DNA of 64,000 bases from Cordylochernes scorpioides (lineage: Eukaryota > Arthropoda > Arachnida > Pseudoscorpiones > Chernetidae), in NCBI GenBank assembly GCA_030710605.1, contig CP092877.1, positions 70,193,555-70,257,554 on the forward strand. The letters run 5' to 3'. The position numbers and the translations under genes are program-made. A model generated the notes under the pieces. That model saw only the letters and a list, made by a program, of their open reading frames with translations, was not told the DNA's origin and searched no databases. The first letter of the stretch is position 1. The number at the start of each line of letters is the position of its first letter. Below are positions 20,690 to 32,673 of this stretch, in pieces.

Positions 20690-20790
20690 GCGGCCATTTA
20701 TTTTGGAGCTAAGTCGGCCTGCCACTGAGTAGTGCTCCCAGTCTTAATGACAAAGGCAGACACATTCTACTTCACCCAGTCATGAGAGGT
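20690..20790 (+). mobile_element. SINE-2 fragment
   Basis: Reads CGGCCATTTATTTTGGAGCT to TTCTACTTCACCCAGTCATG in the orientation opposite to the other SINE-2 copies; the 5' half is missing. Confidence 0.55.
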
Positions 20791-21335
20791 AAGAAAGAAG
20801 ATAAAAAAAGAGGTGCTGCATCTTATGCCTTTTTGTAATTTGTTGAAATCCTCAAATATGTAATAATGAATGTCAGTTCAATGTTGAGATAGAATCTATA
20901 TAGATAAGTCTTGGTAGATGCCAGGATGGCCAAGACATCCAGTTCTCACCCAAAGACTCGGCACTACAGGTTAGGGGTCCACTGGATGATGGTGAATACC
21001 TCCCTATGAAGACACAGTGGCCATAAACTGCTGGAAGGATTGATGAACTGGGCTCTCTTTATATTTTGTTATGTTCAGTTTTAAAATGAATATTTGTATT
21101 ATATGTTAGAACTACAAGGTAATTAAGACTAAATTTTAATTAATTTATTTGGATTTAGGATTTATTTTATATAAAAATAATAAAAAATGATAATGAAAAT
21201 AATATTATTTTCAAATGAGAAACTGCTTTTTAAATGTGCAGACACATAAGTAAAAGCAATTGCTAACTACCTACCATGATTTATCATGGCCTGTACTATA
21301 TGTTGTTTCTTATCCCCTTGGGTAAAGATTACATC
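20791..21335. other. Intergenic, nothing recognised
   Basis: Apart from a degraded SINE-A body piece near 21237-21310 I see no feature. Confidence 0.4.
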
Positions 21336-21703
21336 TCTTCTTCTTCTTTCTTATCTCCACTCAATCATATTAGGGTGTCAGGCTTGTAAAGCTTGAGATT
21401 TGACAACCATCATGATTGGGTGAAGTAGAATGCGTCTGCCTTTGTCATTAAGACTGGGAGCACTACTCAGTGGCAGGCCGACTTAGCTCCAAAAGAAATG
21501 GCCACCTCTGACATGAGGAACAGACGCCATGTGCAGCCACTCCTAACATGGAGTACAGACACTGCTCATCCTGTATCCCTGGATTAGGAGCCCTTACAGG
21601 GTACTATCAGCTGGGCCAGCTGAACCCAGGTTTTTTAGTGAGCTTGTTACTGCTCCCCCTCCTCCTTTTTCATCCGGACTTGGGACTAGCAAAGGCGGAG
21701 TTT
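21336..21703 (-). mobile_element. SINE-2 retroposon, complete
   Basis: LINE tail at the left (TTATCTCCACTCAATCATAT) and the body through CATCCGGACTTGGGACTAGC. Counterpart of the copy at the window start. Confidence 0.65.
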
Positions 21704-21909
21704 AAAGATTACATTAATTCCATGAGTCCATGCTCCTTGAGCTATGTACTAGGGATAATAATATTATTATTTTTGGTATGCTATAATCATCTGGAAGGAG
21801 TTATAGTATTGGTATATCCTTGGTAGTGATCTACAATGATGTCTCTACAATGTGTACTTTGGTGGAATGGATGGTTTCTGTTGACCTCCATCACAGTAAA
21901 TAAGAGTAG

Positions 21910-22240
21910 GACATAAACACAAGGTAATAAGACCAAATCCAAATAAATCAATAGTGTGTGACTTTTTGGTAACAACGCTGTTACCAAAACATTACACACT
22001 ATTGATTTATTTAGATTTGGTCTTATTACCTTGTGTTTATAATCTATAATCCAAATTGTGCCTTATCAAGAGTAGGACCATTATGAAAGTAATAATCATT
22101 TGGGTAAACATATAAGGTAATAAGACCAAATCTAAATAGTGTGTGAGGTTTCAGTAACAGCGTTGTTACTGAATCTTGACACTTTATTTATTTGGTCTTA
22201 TTACCTTGTGTCTATAATCCAAACTGTACCATATCATCAA
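21910..22240. mobile_element. Two family A palindromic MITEs
   Basis: Copies at about 21910-22073 and 22100-22240, allelic or paralogous to those at 475-623 and 655-794. The first ends with the full AATCCAAATTGTGCCTTATCA terminus. Confidence 0.65.
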
Positions 22241-22474
22241 TTCTTTGTATAATATCATTTGAGAGAAAAAAATCCATTCAGGGAAGAGTTTCTTTTGAAA
22301 ATTATAATTTAATTAACTGGGGCTTTCAGGCCTTGGATCCCTTCTGTAGGATAATTATTCCCGTAGAATAGCTTCAAGGCCTGAAAGCTGGAGTTGATTA
22401 TATTTTAAATCTTCCCTCTGGATGGAATTTTTTCTCTCAAGAGTAGAACAAGCTGCCACATATTGACTACATGA

Positions 22475-22884
22475 CTTTATTTCTTTATTTCGACTTAGAG
22501 CGCTATATCCCCCCAGGAACACTTGCACTTTAAAAATAAACAAAATTTTTAAAGAAGAGAAAGAAAGATATTTTAAATATGTACAGAATTAGTATGCAAG
22601 TTAGTTAGAAGAAAAGATATAAAAATATACATATATCAACACAATTGATATATGTACAAAGGGTTGGTAAGCAAATTTAGTTAAATTAAATCAAATTGTA
22701 AAGTATTGTGTTTATTCGAGAAAAGCAATTTACAGATTAAAAAAAGTTTTAAGGAATATTTTATAATGAAAATATGCTAGATATTAGAGAATTATTCAGT
22801 TAAAACAATACTAAAAAGAGTTAATTACCAAATAAAAGCGTTCCAATGGAATTTAGTAGTTCATGTAAAACATATGGTTCTTGA
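22475..22884. mobile_element. 410-bp insertion with 9-bp duplication
   Basis: ACTACATGA occurs at 22466-22474 and 22885-22893, while the homologous segment near 1044-1060 has it once. One end is CTTTATTTCTTTATTTCG, which could be the tail of a minus-strand retroposon. The content is otherwise unrecognised. Confidence 0.65.
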
Positions 22885-23695
22885 ACTACATGACAATTAA
22901 AAAACAGTTTATTGACATCTAGTCAATGGTCAAAAGAGGGTTTACAAAGTTTAAAACAGTGTAGGAAATATGTACACCAGACGAGGCCTTCACCAAAGGG
23001 ATGTCCGGATCTCAGGAGCCCTCCATAAGTTTAGACAGTCCCAGGCATGTTGCCTGCAGGCTCAACATGCTCGATGATAGGTTTGAGGAACTTGGCGAGA
23101 ATAATTCTCAGAGGAGAGTGAGCAGAGGAGATACATCCTATCAAGGTCGGATTGGATCGCGTGTAACACATCCGTCCTGACTCTATTGCACTTATATAAG
23201 GGGCCCAGGAAATTTACATCTCTCAGGTGGTCGAACATCATATGTAACCACCCTGAGGGATGCTCTTTCATATTGATAGAAGCGTCAAAAGGTGCAGGAG
23301 CTCATTATTGACTACATCATATTGACTACATGTGTATACTGACTTCCCTTGTTCTGAACTATGACAACTTAGGACATAGTCATATGGTTGGTGAAGTAGA
23401 GACTAGTGGAATGGGTATATTTATTTGGATTTGGTCTTATTACCTTGTGTTTATTATCAATTTATTGTTACATTTGACTTTATCTGAAGAATCACAAGGT
23501 GAGACCAAATATGTAAATTGTACATTTCAGTAACAATGCTATAACTGAAACAATATGTGAAAAAGCACAATTTGGATTATAGCTACAGGAAAATAAGACC
23601 TAATCCAAATAAATTAATAGTGTGTGACGTTTCGCTAACAGCATTGTTGCCATCATCAGACAAAAGAATGAGAAAAAATATCACAGCATGTTCTT

Positions 23696-23999
23696 GTTGT
23701 TTGTTGTTTCTTATCCCCTTGTGTAAAGATTACACAAATTCCATGAGTTCATGCTCCTCGAGCTCATGGAATGGGGTATAGGGGTGCAGCTTTCGTTGAT
23801 CATGGCACCATGATCCAGGCACACTTTGGTGAAAGTCTGACTTTGCCTGTAGTTTGAGGCCGTTCCTAACATGGAAGCAGACGCCTTTGCTGCCGACTCT
23901 AACATGAGTACAGACGCAGCTCCTCCGTATCCCTGGAGTGGGACCCTGGCTGAGGTCTATCAACTGGGTCAGTTGAAGTCGGGATTTTTAAAGAGGTCT
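23696..23999 (-). mobile_element. SINE-1 retroposon, present only in copy B
   Basis: Flanked by GCATGTTCTT at 23686-23695 and 24000-24009; the empty site with a single GCATGTTCTT is at 39786-39795. On the minus strand it ends ACACAAGGGGATAAGAAAC plus an AAC-rich tail. Its 5' half resembles SINE-2 (CCAGGGATAC, CTGTACTC, ATGTTAG), but the 3' tail is different. Confidence 0.8.
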
Positions 24000-24150
24000 G
24001 CATGTTCTTAAATAGTACTGTTATCATGTGATATCTTAAATAGTACTGATAACTACTATTAAGAACATGCTGTGATATTTTCCCTCACTTATTCTTTTGT
24101 TTGATGATGGTAACAACGCTGTTACTGAAATGTTACACACTAGTAAACTA

Positions 24151-24328
24151 CAGTTAAACCTGTCTATAGCGCCCCCCTCTTGGGACTCACCAAAATAGGG
24201 TGCTATAGAGAGGGGGTGCTATAGACAGGTCACTTTTAATGTAAAATGTTTACATTTTAATGTTTAAAATTGGGCGCTATAGAGAGGAAGGCGCTATTTA
24301 GAGGGGGTGCTATAAACAGGTTTAACTG
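24151..24328. mobile_element. pogo-like MITE nested in a family A element
   Basis: CAGTTAAACCTGTCTATAGC termini with TA at 24149-24150 and 24329-24330. It splits a family A arm (ACACACTAGTAAA before, TTTGAATTAGGTCTTATTTT after). Present at the same place in copy A (39937-40096). Confidence 0.8.
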
Positions 24329-24525
24329 TATTTGAATTAGGTCTTATTTTCTTGTAACTTGAAACAATATGTTTAATTTACACTTTTGGTCTTGTATGCT
24401 ACCTGTATATAAGGGTCAAATTGTATCCTTTTATTCTAAATGTGTGCTGAAGACCAGTGAGAAATCAATACCATCTCTTCCTCAACACCAAGTGTTATCT
24501 AACCACCAGGTGTTTCAGGCTATAG

Positions 24526-24828
24526 TCTTCTTCTTTCTTATCTCTCATGACTGGGTGAAGTAGAATGTGTCTGCCTTTGTCATTAAGACTGGGAGAACTA
24601 CTCAGTGGCAGGCCAACTTAGCTCCAAAAGAAATGGCCGCCTCTGACATGAGGAATAGACACCATGTGCACCACTCCTAACATGGAGTACAAATGCTGCT
24701 AATCATGTATACCTGGAGCCCTTACAGGGTACTTTCAGCCAGGCCAGCTGAGCCCAGGTTTTTTAGTGAGCTTGTTACTACTCCCCCTCCTCCTTTTTCA
24801 TCCGGGCTTGGGACTGGCAAAGGTGGAG
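24526..24828 (-). mobile_element. SINE-2 with 13-bp target duplication
   Basis: TTTCAGGCTATAG at 24513-24525 and 24829-24841. The same insertion is in copy A (about 40288-40590), so it predates the split of the two copies. Confidence 0.8.
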
Positions 24829-25311
24829 TTTCAGGCTATAGTAACATGGATAATCCACTCCCTACTATATCCCAAGCTAACCAAGTTCCCAGAGTGAAGT
24901 TGTGGAAAGATAGATGGACTCCAGCTGCGAGGGGATGGCCCACGTGTGAGGGTGACAAGCATCACGACGGCATTCCAGTGTGGGGGAGGACAGATCGGCA
25001 GTGACAGAAGACACAGCAAGTTGTCTCCAGACCATGTGGATTAACCAAGAAGACAGTACCAAGGAGGACAATGAGGAACCTTCTCGTGGCGGACATTGAA
25101 GGCAAGTACATCTACTGTGTATAGTTATTAATCCTCCTTATAACTATCGTTATAAAGTAATCACACTAAGCTGTATAAGTGGAGTGTTCACTATTGTTGA
25201 GCCAGACCCTCCCATTATTTTATCACATTGCAGTAAGGGTAGTAGAAAATTGATTTATATTTAAAAGAAGCATATGCGTCAAAAATAGTTCAAATTTCTT
25301 ATAACAGATGG

Positions 25312-25771
25312 TGTCAAATTTATCTTGACAAACATTTGCATTTTTTTCTGTTCAGTTTTCTAGCGGTAAGAATGTTGTTTTCGGTTGTTAGTGAACAAAT
25401 CTCTCACGCCTTCTCATTGGACGAATGTGGCCATGTTTTTATATAAAGGGGACGAAGGGAATGCGGGGGGAACAGAGAGTACGTGGATAATTGGTGTGGA
25501 GCCACTTAAAGTTGTTTTCCTACTGGCGGTTTTTCCGGTCTGGCTGTTCTCTTGGCATCCCTGTGTCCCCAGTCCGATCCCTCCCAACGCTACAATAAAG
25601 CTAAGTACTTTTTTTATTTTATTTAACAAATCGTGAGTTGTTTTTATCTCCCTTTTGTTGTTAGTGTTGTATTCTTGAGTTTTTCGCTTTTCTGTGTATT
25701 AAGGTACTTTAATTTAGGCCCTAGCTTATTCCAATTTGTGTGTTAACCCGCAAAAGTGGTAACTTTTGTCA
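25312..25771. mobile_element. Solo LTR, present only in copy B
   Basis: A 460-bp sequence starting TGTCAAATTT and ending TTTTGTCA, flanked by ATGG at 25308-25311 and 25772-25775. It holds a TATATAAAGG box and an AATAAAGCT signal, as expected of an LTR. Copy A has the unoccupied site CAGATGGCATGG at about 41041-41052. The 4-bp duplication and TG...CA ends fit a Ty3-like retrotransposon, but no internal region remains. Confidence 0.85.
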
Positions 25772-25978
25772 ATGGCATGGTAATGTATCACACTAATATG
25801 TATCCACAACAAACCCATATTGTTCTCATAGAAACTTTGTATACAAGCATTGATGACTGAAAAGCCTTATAACAACATAATACATTCTACTTTAGGAATC
25901 TTTACCACAACAGTAAAATACCTCTAGACTTGCAGGTGTCACTTAAACTATATTGTCAACTCTACAGTATTTACAGTT

Positions 25979-26805
25979 TTAATTTTATTGTGCTTTTTAC
26001 ATGTGTGGATATGTGGTGCACTTACTGTAAAAGCAGTCGCCAACTTCTACCCACTATGATTATCATGGTCTGTACCACATGTACTAGGGATAATATTGTT
26101 GTATCAAAGACATGTCCATGTAATTTGAATGAAAACAATAAATGAATAAATAATAGTTGGACCAAGATGTCAGGTGAATGAAATTAACCCTCACTATATA
26201 AAGCCATCTCAATGATGACTAGAAATAATTCTATCACCTAGATGATGGCACTACCTAACTTCTGTACACTAAAGCTGAGAGCCCACAGCACTGGAAGTTT
26301 TGTCAAGTCTTTCATATGTCTGCTATATCCACTCATGGACAAAACTTAAGGAAGTCGTACCTTTTAGCATGTATATCGAGATTCAGACAATAACTCTGAA
26401 AGATATTACAGTGACCTTTATTGAAGACACAAGATAACCAAGTGTGAACCTCCTTCTCCTTTAAAAGAGTAGACGACCGGTGACATCAAAATATGAAATT
26501 TCCTTAAGTTTTGTGAAAAAAATAGTACAAATATGATATTGTACTGGGATAAGGTGCATAAGTTTCCCTTAAGTTTTGTTTCCATGAATGTAGAAGATAT
26601 GAAGAGATACTTGTTCCAACAGGTGACGTTCGCTGATGGTTGACCTCTTTATCATGGCTGGTACTACATGATTTGGTACAGTCATGTCTTTGATACAACA
26701 ATAAAATATTATCCTTAGTACAGGTGGTACAGACCATGATAATCATAGTGGGTAGAAGTTGGCGACAGCTTAGTGCACCACACATCTACACATGTGAAAA
26801 GCACA
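25979..26805. repeat. Foldback arrangement of SINE-A bodies
   Basis: Plus-strand arm at 25979-26125 and inverted arm at 26668-26805 share CATGTGTAGA-like, TACTAGGGATAATATT and TATCAAAGACATGT strings. A Tc1/mariner-like MITE (26329-26592) lies between. The same layout is in copy A at about 42560-43390. Confidence 0.5.
26329..26592. mobile_element. Tc1/mariner-like MITE (copy B)
   Basis: Left end CACTCATGGACAAAACTTAA; the right end is decayed (CCTTAAGTTTTGTTTCCATGA). Copy A counterpart about 42907-43170. Confidence 0.65.
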
Positions 26806-26807
26806 CC

Positions 26808-27850
26808 GAAGGTGAGCCGAAAGTTTTGAATTTCTATAATGCATAACTTTATAACGAATTATACCTAGCATTCAAAGTATAGGCCATTGTGTATCACCGT
26901 TTTGAGCCATCTTTCTGCCATTTCTTCTATCCTGCGGCGATACCAGCCCTGGTCCTTCGAAGTGAAGAACTGCTTCATTCCAGCTTACAGTTCCTGGTCA
27001 TTGAAGTGTTGCTCGAGGAGGAAGTAGGCCATTGACCAGAATAGGTACTAATACGACGGTGTTAGGTCCGGACTATATGCTGGGTATGGCAATAGCTGAA
27101 TTGTCAAGGTACTGGAGTTTTTCTAGTGACATTCAAGCAGTTTGTTGTTTGACATTATCCGGTTGCGGAAAAACACGTTTTTTTTTGTTCACCAGTCAGA
27201 TGTTTCTTCTTAAAAAAAGTATATAACCTCTCCAGCTGTTCACAATCCAGATTGGCATTGATGATTCGACCGTTTAGAATGAATTTGTAGTGGATTATCC
27301 CTTCAGAATTTCAACAGACACACAGCATAGACTTATATACAATTACGCCTAGGTTTGACAACGGATTTAGGAGGTTGACCCAGGCTCAAACCTTGTTTTT
27401 GGATGTTAGGATTACAATACTAGACTTCCTTTTATTCACAATTAACAATTCTATTTATGAAATTATCATCATGCAGATTAGCTATCAGTTTCTTCGACAC
27501 AGAGGTTTTCTCAATCTGGTTTCAATCAGTGAGGTACAATGTGGCCTGTTAGTCATGAAGGTGACAAATCACAGTGGTTTGTGATGTCCCCAGTTTGACT
27601 GATTGTCTCCTAGAACTGGTTGTCATTTTTGGCTCCACAGCTTGACACAAGACATCTTTATTTATGGTTCGTAACCTATCGATCCTCTGGTTATCTTCAA
27701 GATTCCTGTTACCTAGGCAAAATTTCTTGAACCACCTAGTTGCGATGCTGTGATTTCAAAGACCCTATCTATCTCTTTCTGAATGACAAATGTTTCTTGA
27801 TCAGCATTTATAGTTCATTTGAAGCTCAAGTAAAAATTCTCTAATAAGTC
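26808..27850 (-). pseudogene. mariner transposase remnant (copy B)
   Basis: Frames broken by stops and shifts, but in order on the minus strand are WFKKFCLGNRNLEDNQ and TINKDVLCQAVE (N-terminal HTH region), SLIET, EGIIHYKFILNGRIINANL and CEQLERLYT (catalytic domain start), then AYSPDLTPS, SMAYFLLEQHFNDQE and MAERWLKTVIHNGLYFE (C-terminus). These are mariner-family landmarks. It lies in the intergenic or 3' flanking DNA and is dead. The same remnant in copy A occupies about 43393-44420. Confidence 0.75.
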
Positions 27851-27968
27851 CATTCGACAATTTACCCTTTTTTTAATAGGTCAATTAAAGTGAATAAATA
27901 GAAAAATAATAACGAAACAAGGACAAAATAGATAAGAGTACTTCACATGCTACAGAATGAGGTATTAC

Positions 27969-28195
27969 ATGATAGGGTTTATAATAAAAGAAAATAAGAC
28001 CTAATCCAAATAATTTATTAGTGCTTTATCATTTTTGATAGACTTCAATGGACCTAAGAAGTTATTCTCCATTTTATTCTTTTGTCTGATGATGGTGACA
28101 TGGTTGTTGCCAAAACGTTACACACTAATAAATTATTTGGATTAGGTCTTATTTTCTTTTATTATAATCTATAATCCAAATTGTGCTTTATCATT
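27969..28195. mobile_element. Family A palindromic MITE (copy B)
   Basis: AATAAGACCTAATCCAAATA arms, TTTTGTCTGATGATGG inner arm and the AATCCAAATTGTGCTTTATCA end. Present in copy A at about 44560-44780. Confidence 0.65.
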
Positions 28196-29622
28196 TATGA
28201 TAGGGTTTACATAATAAAATAAAAAGACAGCCAACATATTTAAATACCACACAACTGTCGGTTTACCCAAATATCTTCTATTATCTACGTGTTACAATAT
28301 AGGAAAGAAAAGGGACAAACAACTTTGTTCATATTTTTTTTATTACCAAAAAAGATCTTGTTCCTCTAAAAAAGTGTCACAGAGAGTAAAAATATAGATT
28401 TTTTGTTATTTTTTTTAATCATTTTGTTTTTTCTCAACAGAAACTGACTATATTGCTTGAACCATAAAATAGTCAAATATAGAGTTTTATTCCAACAGGG
28501 GGCGAACTGAGATAGGCACGTACATTGATATCTTGGTGAAAGGGGGGGAGATATAACCATATATATATAGATATATACTTTAGTATCATTTTACATATAT
28601 ATAATATATATAAAATAACAAGAAATGCCTCATAAAAGTTGTATGTGTCTGTGTGTGTGTGTGAAATTTTGTTTATATTTTATTTATTTAGTATAACATG
28701 CGCTCCAAGAGTTTTTTTAGAAGTTTAATATTTACATATTTAGTGACTTTTTGGTTAAAAATTTAATGATTAATTTTTTAAATATATATATAACAATTTT
28801 TGGTATATAAACAATTGTATGGAGATAAAGTAATACTTGTGTGAGGGAAAGTGTTAAAATAGTATTAAAAACATAATTAGTAATATTTGCATATAAGCAG
28901 ATTTTACATATTTCCAAAAAAAAGAAAGTACTAACAGATTATGCGATAAAGATAAAATATAAAAAGTGTAATAAGACATATATATATACTTCACAACTAA
29001 AGTAAACACATGAGTGTATTTCAGCCACAATATTATATCCATCGTCAGTCTAGTGTTGTTTAAATTCCTCCACAATGCTGAAATGACCTTGAAACCATAT
29101 TCACTAGCTTTTACTTCTTGATGTTGTTACCTTTTGTTGTTTTCACAAAGATTGTATTTAGTTGGAATCTCTTGTTATAATGATTACAAAATTGTTAACT
29201 CGCCTGTCAAAATGTAATTTATATTTTTTAGCCTTTCAGGCCTTTCCAAGTAATACTTTATATATGATATAACTAAAACCTTAGTCCATCACATATGCAG
29301 CAAAGTCGAAACTAAACCACTTTACATATGTGATTTTTTTTTAACGTAAAAAGACATAAAAGATGCAGGGGGGAGAATCAATCAGTAGACGAATAAAACT
29401 GACATCATATATGTAAGATTTGATTAGGAAGAAGCTGGCATCACGGAATAAAGAAGAGCAGAAGACACGTTTACGATGACAACCGAAGACTAAGACTTTC
29501 TCTTTATTTTTAATTTTGTTTTAAAATTGTAAACTTAAAAAAAAAAATCCATTTATATCTATTCTGATTCCTACATATATATATTTATAAGAAATTGAAG
29601 CTATTTTTGATGCATACGATTC
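28196..29622. other. Low-complexity AT-rich DNA
   Basis: TA-rich and TG-rich simple repeats (about 28560-28665). A module CTGACGATGG...GGCTGAAATACACTC near 29010-29060 (minus strand) loosely resembles the hammerhead-like motifs of other families. No gene. Confidence 0.4.
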
Positions 29623-29871
29623 TTTTAAAAATAATTTTTCTACTACCCTTACTGCAATGATAAAATAATGGAAGGACTTGGCTCACCAGTTATGAACCCT
29701 TCCAGCAGTTTCGCCAGTTTAATCTGCCATACCGCTGTAAAATTGCAGTAAGGGGACAGTAGAAAATTATTTTATTTAAAAAAGAAACATACGTGTCAAA
29801 AATAGTTTCAATTTCTTATAACAGATGGCGCTCTAATACATCACATGTTGAAAATGTGTGTACAAATTCAA

Positions 29872-30045
29872 TGGAGGAATCTCCATTCTGTCACCCCGGA
29901 AGCCCTGAACTGGCTGAAGGCCTTGCCTCTCAGACTTTAATGACCGATATGTCCTCACTTCTTTTTTCTAGATTTGATTCATTCTGTCTCCTCTCTAATT
30001 GTAAATACACTGCTGTATCACCTCATAAGCATAAATAAATAACAT
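29872..30045 (+). mobile_element. 5'-truncated SINE-3, copy B only
   Basis: Shares TCTGTCACCCCGGAAGCCC and CCTCATAAGCATAAATAAAT with 10374-10683. The corresponding place in copy A is occupied by an LTR-like sequence instead. Confidence 0.6.
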
Positions 30046-30051
30046 ATTGAA

Positions 30052-30270
30052 TAAAGAAATAGAACTACAAAGCACGAATGCATCTTTTAAAAATAAAGCA
30101 AACCTTCTACTGTCCTTATTGCATTGAAAAATATTGCCAAAACTTGCTGGGAGGGTGTTTTACTGAGGAGCTAGGCCCTCCCAATATTTTTCATTGCAGT
30201 AAGGACTGTAGGAATTATTTTATTTGGTTTTACAAAGAGACATTTATGCTTTGTAGTTCTATTTCTTGTA
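30052..30270. mobile_element. Hairpin element related to family D
   Basis: Arms AAATAGAACTACAAAGCACG and GTGCTTTGTAGTTCTATTTC-like inverse, with the shared inner CTACTGTCCTTATTGCA and TGCAGTAAGGACTGTAG. Copy A counterpart about 46820-47035. Confidence 0.55.
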
Positions 30271-30509
30271 TATAGAGACATAGTCTTGTGTTTAATAAAT
30301 TAAATAAATAAAAAAAAGTTGTATCTTGATAAAGGTTGGCATTCAGCCAACCAAAATATTGGTACTAAACTATTTTTGAGCCAATATGTATTTTATCAAT
30401 TAAATATTTATTCATATGTTTTATTTTCAAAACAAATATAAATCTATTAAGGTGTTAGAAGTTTAAAAAAAAAACAACCTTTATATGGTAACATATTTGC
30501 ATATATTAA

Positions 30510-30976
30510 GGGACACTTCGGTTAGTGAATGTTTTTATTCTCTCAACGTTTTGACAAAAATGTTTTGTTCTCATCAGGAAAAAATAAAAATTGAAGCATT
30601 CAGCACAAATGCGTTAAAAATTATTCAGGATAATTTTTAATGCCTTGCGCTAAATGCTTAAATTTTTATTTGTTCCTGACAAAAACAAAAGATTTTTGTC
30701 GAAACGTTGAGAGAATAAAAACATTTAGAATATAATCCTTTTCTAGCAATTTTTAGATAGTAAAGTAAACGTTGAAGGATGAGTATCTTTTATTAAACAT
30801 TTTTCAAAAACCTTTAATAAATTTTTGTCTGAAGATGTTACTGAAACGTAAAACTATTTATTTATTTGGTCTTATTACCTTGTGTTTATAATCTATAATC
30901 CAAATTGTGCCTTATGATACTCATCCATGTTACTTTATTATCTAAAAATAAAAACATTTACTAGCCAAAGTGTCCC
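30510..30976. mobile_element. TTAA-flanked inverted-repeat element (copy B)
   Basis: GGGACACTTCGGTTAGT at the left and ACTAGCCAAAGTGTCCC at the right, each next to TTAA (30506-30509 and 30977-30980). TTAA duplications are typical of piggyBac-type transposition; no transposase is present. A family A half-element and a hairpin with CAACGTTTTGACAAAAA are inside. Copy A counterpart: 47275-47741. Confidence 0.65.
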
Positions 30977-30980
30977 TTAA

Positions 30981-32313
30981 TTCTAAGAACTAAATATTTT
31001 GTCTTTATTTAATTGGTATCCCCATTTATCCAATTTTTCCTAATATCCGAATTCCTCTAGTTCCTTAAAGTGTTCAGATAGTTTTACTCTGTCAAAGTTA
31101 CGATCATTCCAACTAAATACAATCTTTCTCACATCAAATTACATTTTAAGATCCAAATCAGAGATTTAAATATTACGACTTTCCCTCACAACCTTTATAA
31201 CAAATATTTGAATCAATTTGATAATTTTTTTTTATAGGTTACTTTTTTTTGTTTTTAAATCTCTTTCTAAATAACAATCGACGACACATCATTCTTCCCT
31301 TGTGAAGAATAAAAAAAAACTACAGAGAAAGATTTCTAATTACTTAAAAAAATATAAGCACCTTCATCATTCTTATTACTCTAAAACGGAACATAAAAGC
31401 AACGTTGCACCACCATCACAACATCTATATCTTTGAGAGAGAGAGCGAGAGAGATAGAGAAATGGGGAGGAAGGATAACAGCATTAAGACATAACCAAAG
31501 AAAACATCTATCGTATAGAAAAAAAAAAAAAAAAAGATAGATGGGAAAAAAAGATTTTATATAGACATTTTTGTTTGACTTTTAGAAGAAGTATACATTA
31601 TATTTTATACATATATATTATCATTGATAAAAAAGTTGGATTCTCTCATTGTTTTGTACAAAAAAGACGTTGAAAGCCGCCGACAACACTGGCCTATACA
31701 TGGAGGTAAAGATGATGGTTTATCCCAGAGAAATGAAGATCTGAAGTAAGAGACGAAAGGCATGCATACGGGGGGATATCACAGCCTTCCCAGGGTGGGG
31801 ATCCCCTGGGCAGACCTAAATGGAACAAGAGAATTTTACAATAGAAAAACCGAGATGGTTAAAATTGAAAAAAAAAAAGTTTTTTTTTTTAAATTCTATT
31901 ACACGCTCTAAATTTCGAGAATGATAAAGTCCCCGATATTAATTAAAAGAATCCTGGTCATATATAGAGAAAAAGATTTTGAAGTGTAAGTGAAAAGAAA
32001 ATTAATTTTTGATATCTGCCTTAAAAAAATAAAAAATTGAACACCTATATATGTGGAAAGTTATGATAGATAATAGTAGAGAGAGTTTTTAACTTAGTGA
32101 AATGTTATTTAGTAAGAGTTGGTTGTTTCTATGGGAAATGTGACAGACGTTGAGTTGGCATCGATGGAAATTGGCAAAAAAACCCACCGCCTTGATGTTG
32201 CTAGCGGCGGCGATGTATCACACTTAAACACAGCGAGATAGAAAGAAGGGGAGTTGAGAGAGAGAGAGATGTGTACAAAACCGAAGGAAGGACAGGGCAG
32301 CATCACAGACACA
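30981..32313 (-). other. Downstream region of unc-13 copy B, likely including 3' UTR
   Basis: No other gene is recognised. Collinear with 47746-49079. Polyadenylation site not determined; several minus-strand AATAAA strings occur. Confidence 0.35.
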
Positions 32314-32617
32314 TCACTGAAGTTGCTGGGCGAGCGCCGCGTCGTCGCTAGGCCTCACGTCGGACTTGAGCTTGACGAACTCGCGCGCCACCTCGTCATT
32401 GGAGCGCTGCGCCAGGATCCGCAGCACCGTCCAGCCCGTCTCGTCCATCGCCACGCGCCGACCGAGCGCCAGCCAGCACGCGCACGAGCCCTGGTCGGCC
32501 AGGTCGCGCAGCTGCATCACGGCCACGCCAACCAGCCGGTCGTCGCGGGCGAAGCAGTAATCTTTCACGCAGAGGTGGAGCTCGAAGGACGAGGGCTCTT
32601 CCTCGTTGCCGATGATG
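32314..32617 (-). CDS. unc-13: UNC-13 terminal exon, C2C end (copy B)
   Basis: Encodes [20 protein letters not shown] through [19 protein letters not shown] to a TGA stop. The protein is identical to copy A, with two silent differences that I can see. Confidence 0.88.
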
Positions 32618-32673
32618 CTGCGACACTCACGTCGTCAGTTTGGTGTGACCTATGGACGAGTTGTTCTACTCAC

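Larger units (their letters stand above)
24511..25875. mobile_element. Old solo-LTR-like sequence broken by three insertions (copy B)
   Basis: The pieces between insertions align with the intact solo LTR at 54165-54564: GAAGGCAAGTACATCTACTG, TGTATAGTT and CACTAAGCTGTAT near the end, then the CTGAAAAGCCTTATAACA end. The insertions are SINE-2 (24526-24828), a family D element near 25175-25310 and a younger solo LTR (25312-25771). Boundaries TG...CA are inferred. The copy A counterpart is about 40273-41147. Confidence 0.45.

Noticed and set aside
25385..25636. 83-codon frame in the copy B LTR
   Set aside because: It lies wholly inside the solo LTR, spanning its TATA box and polyadenylation signal; no protein family seen.
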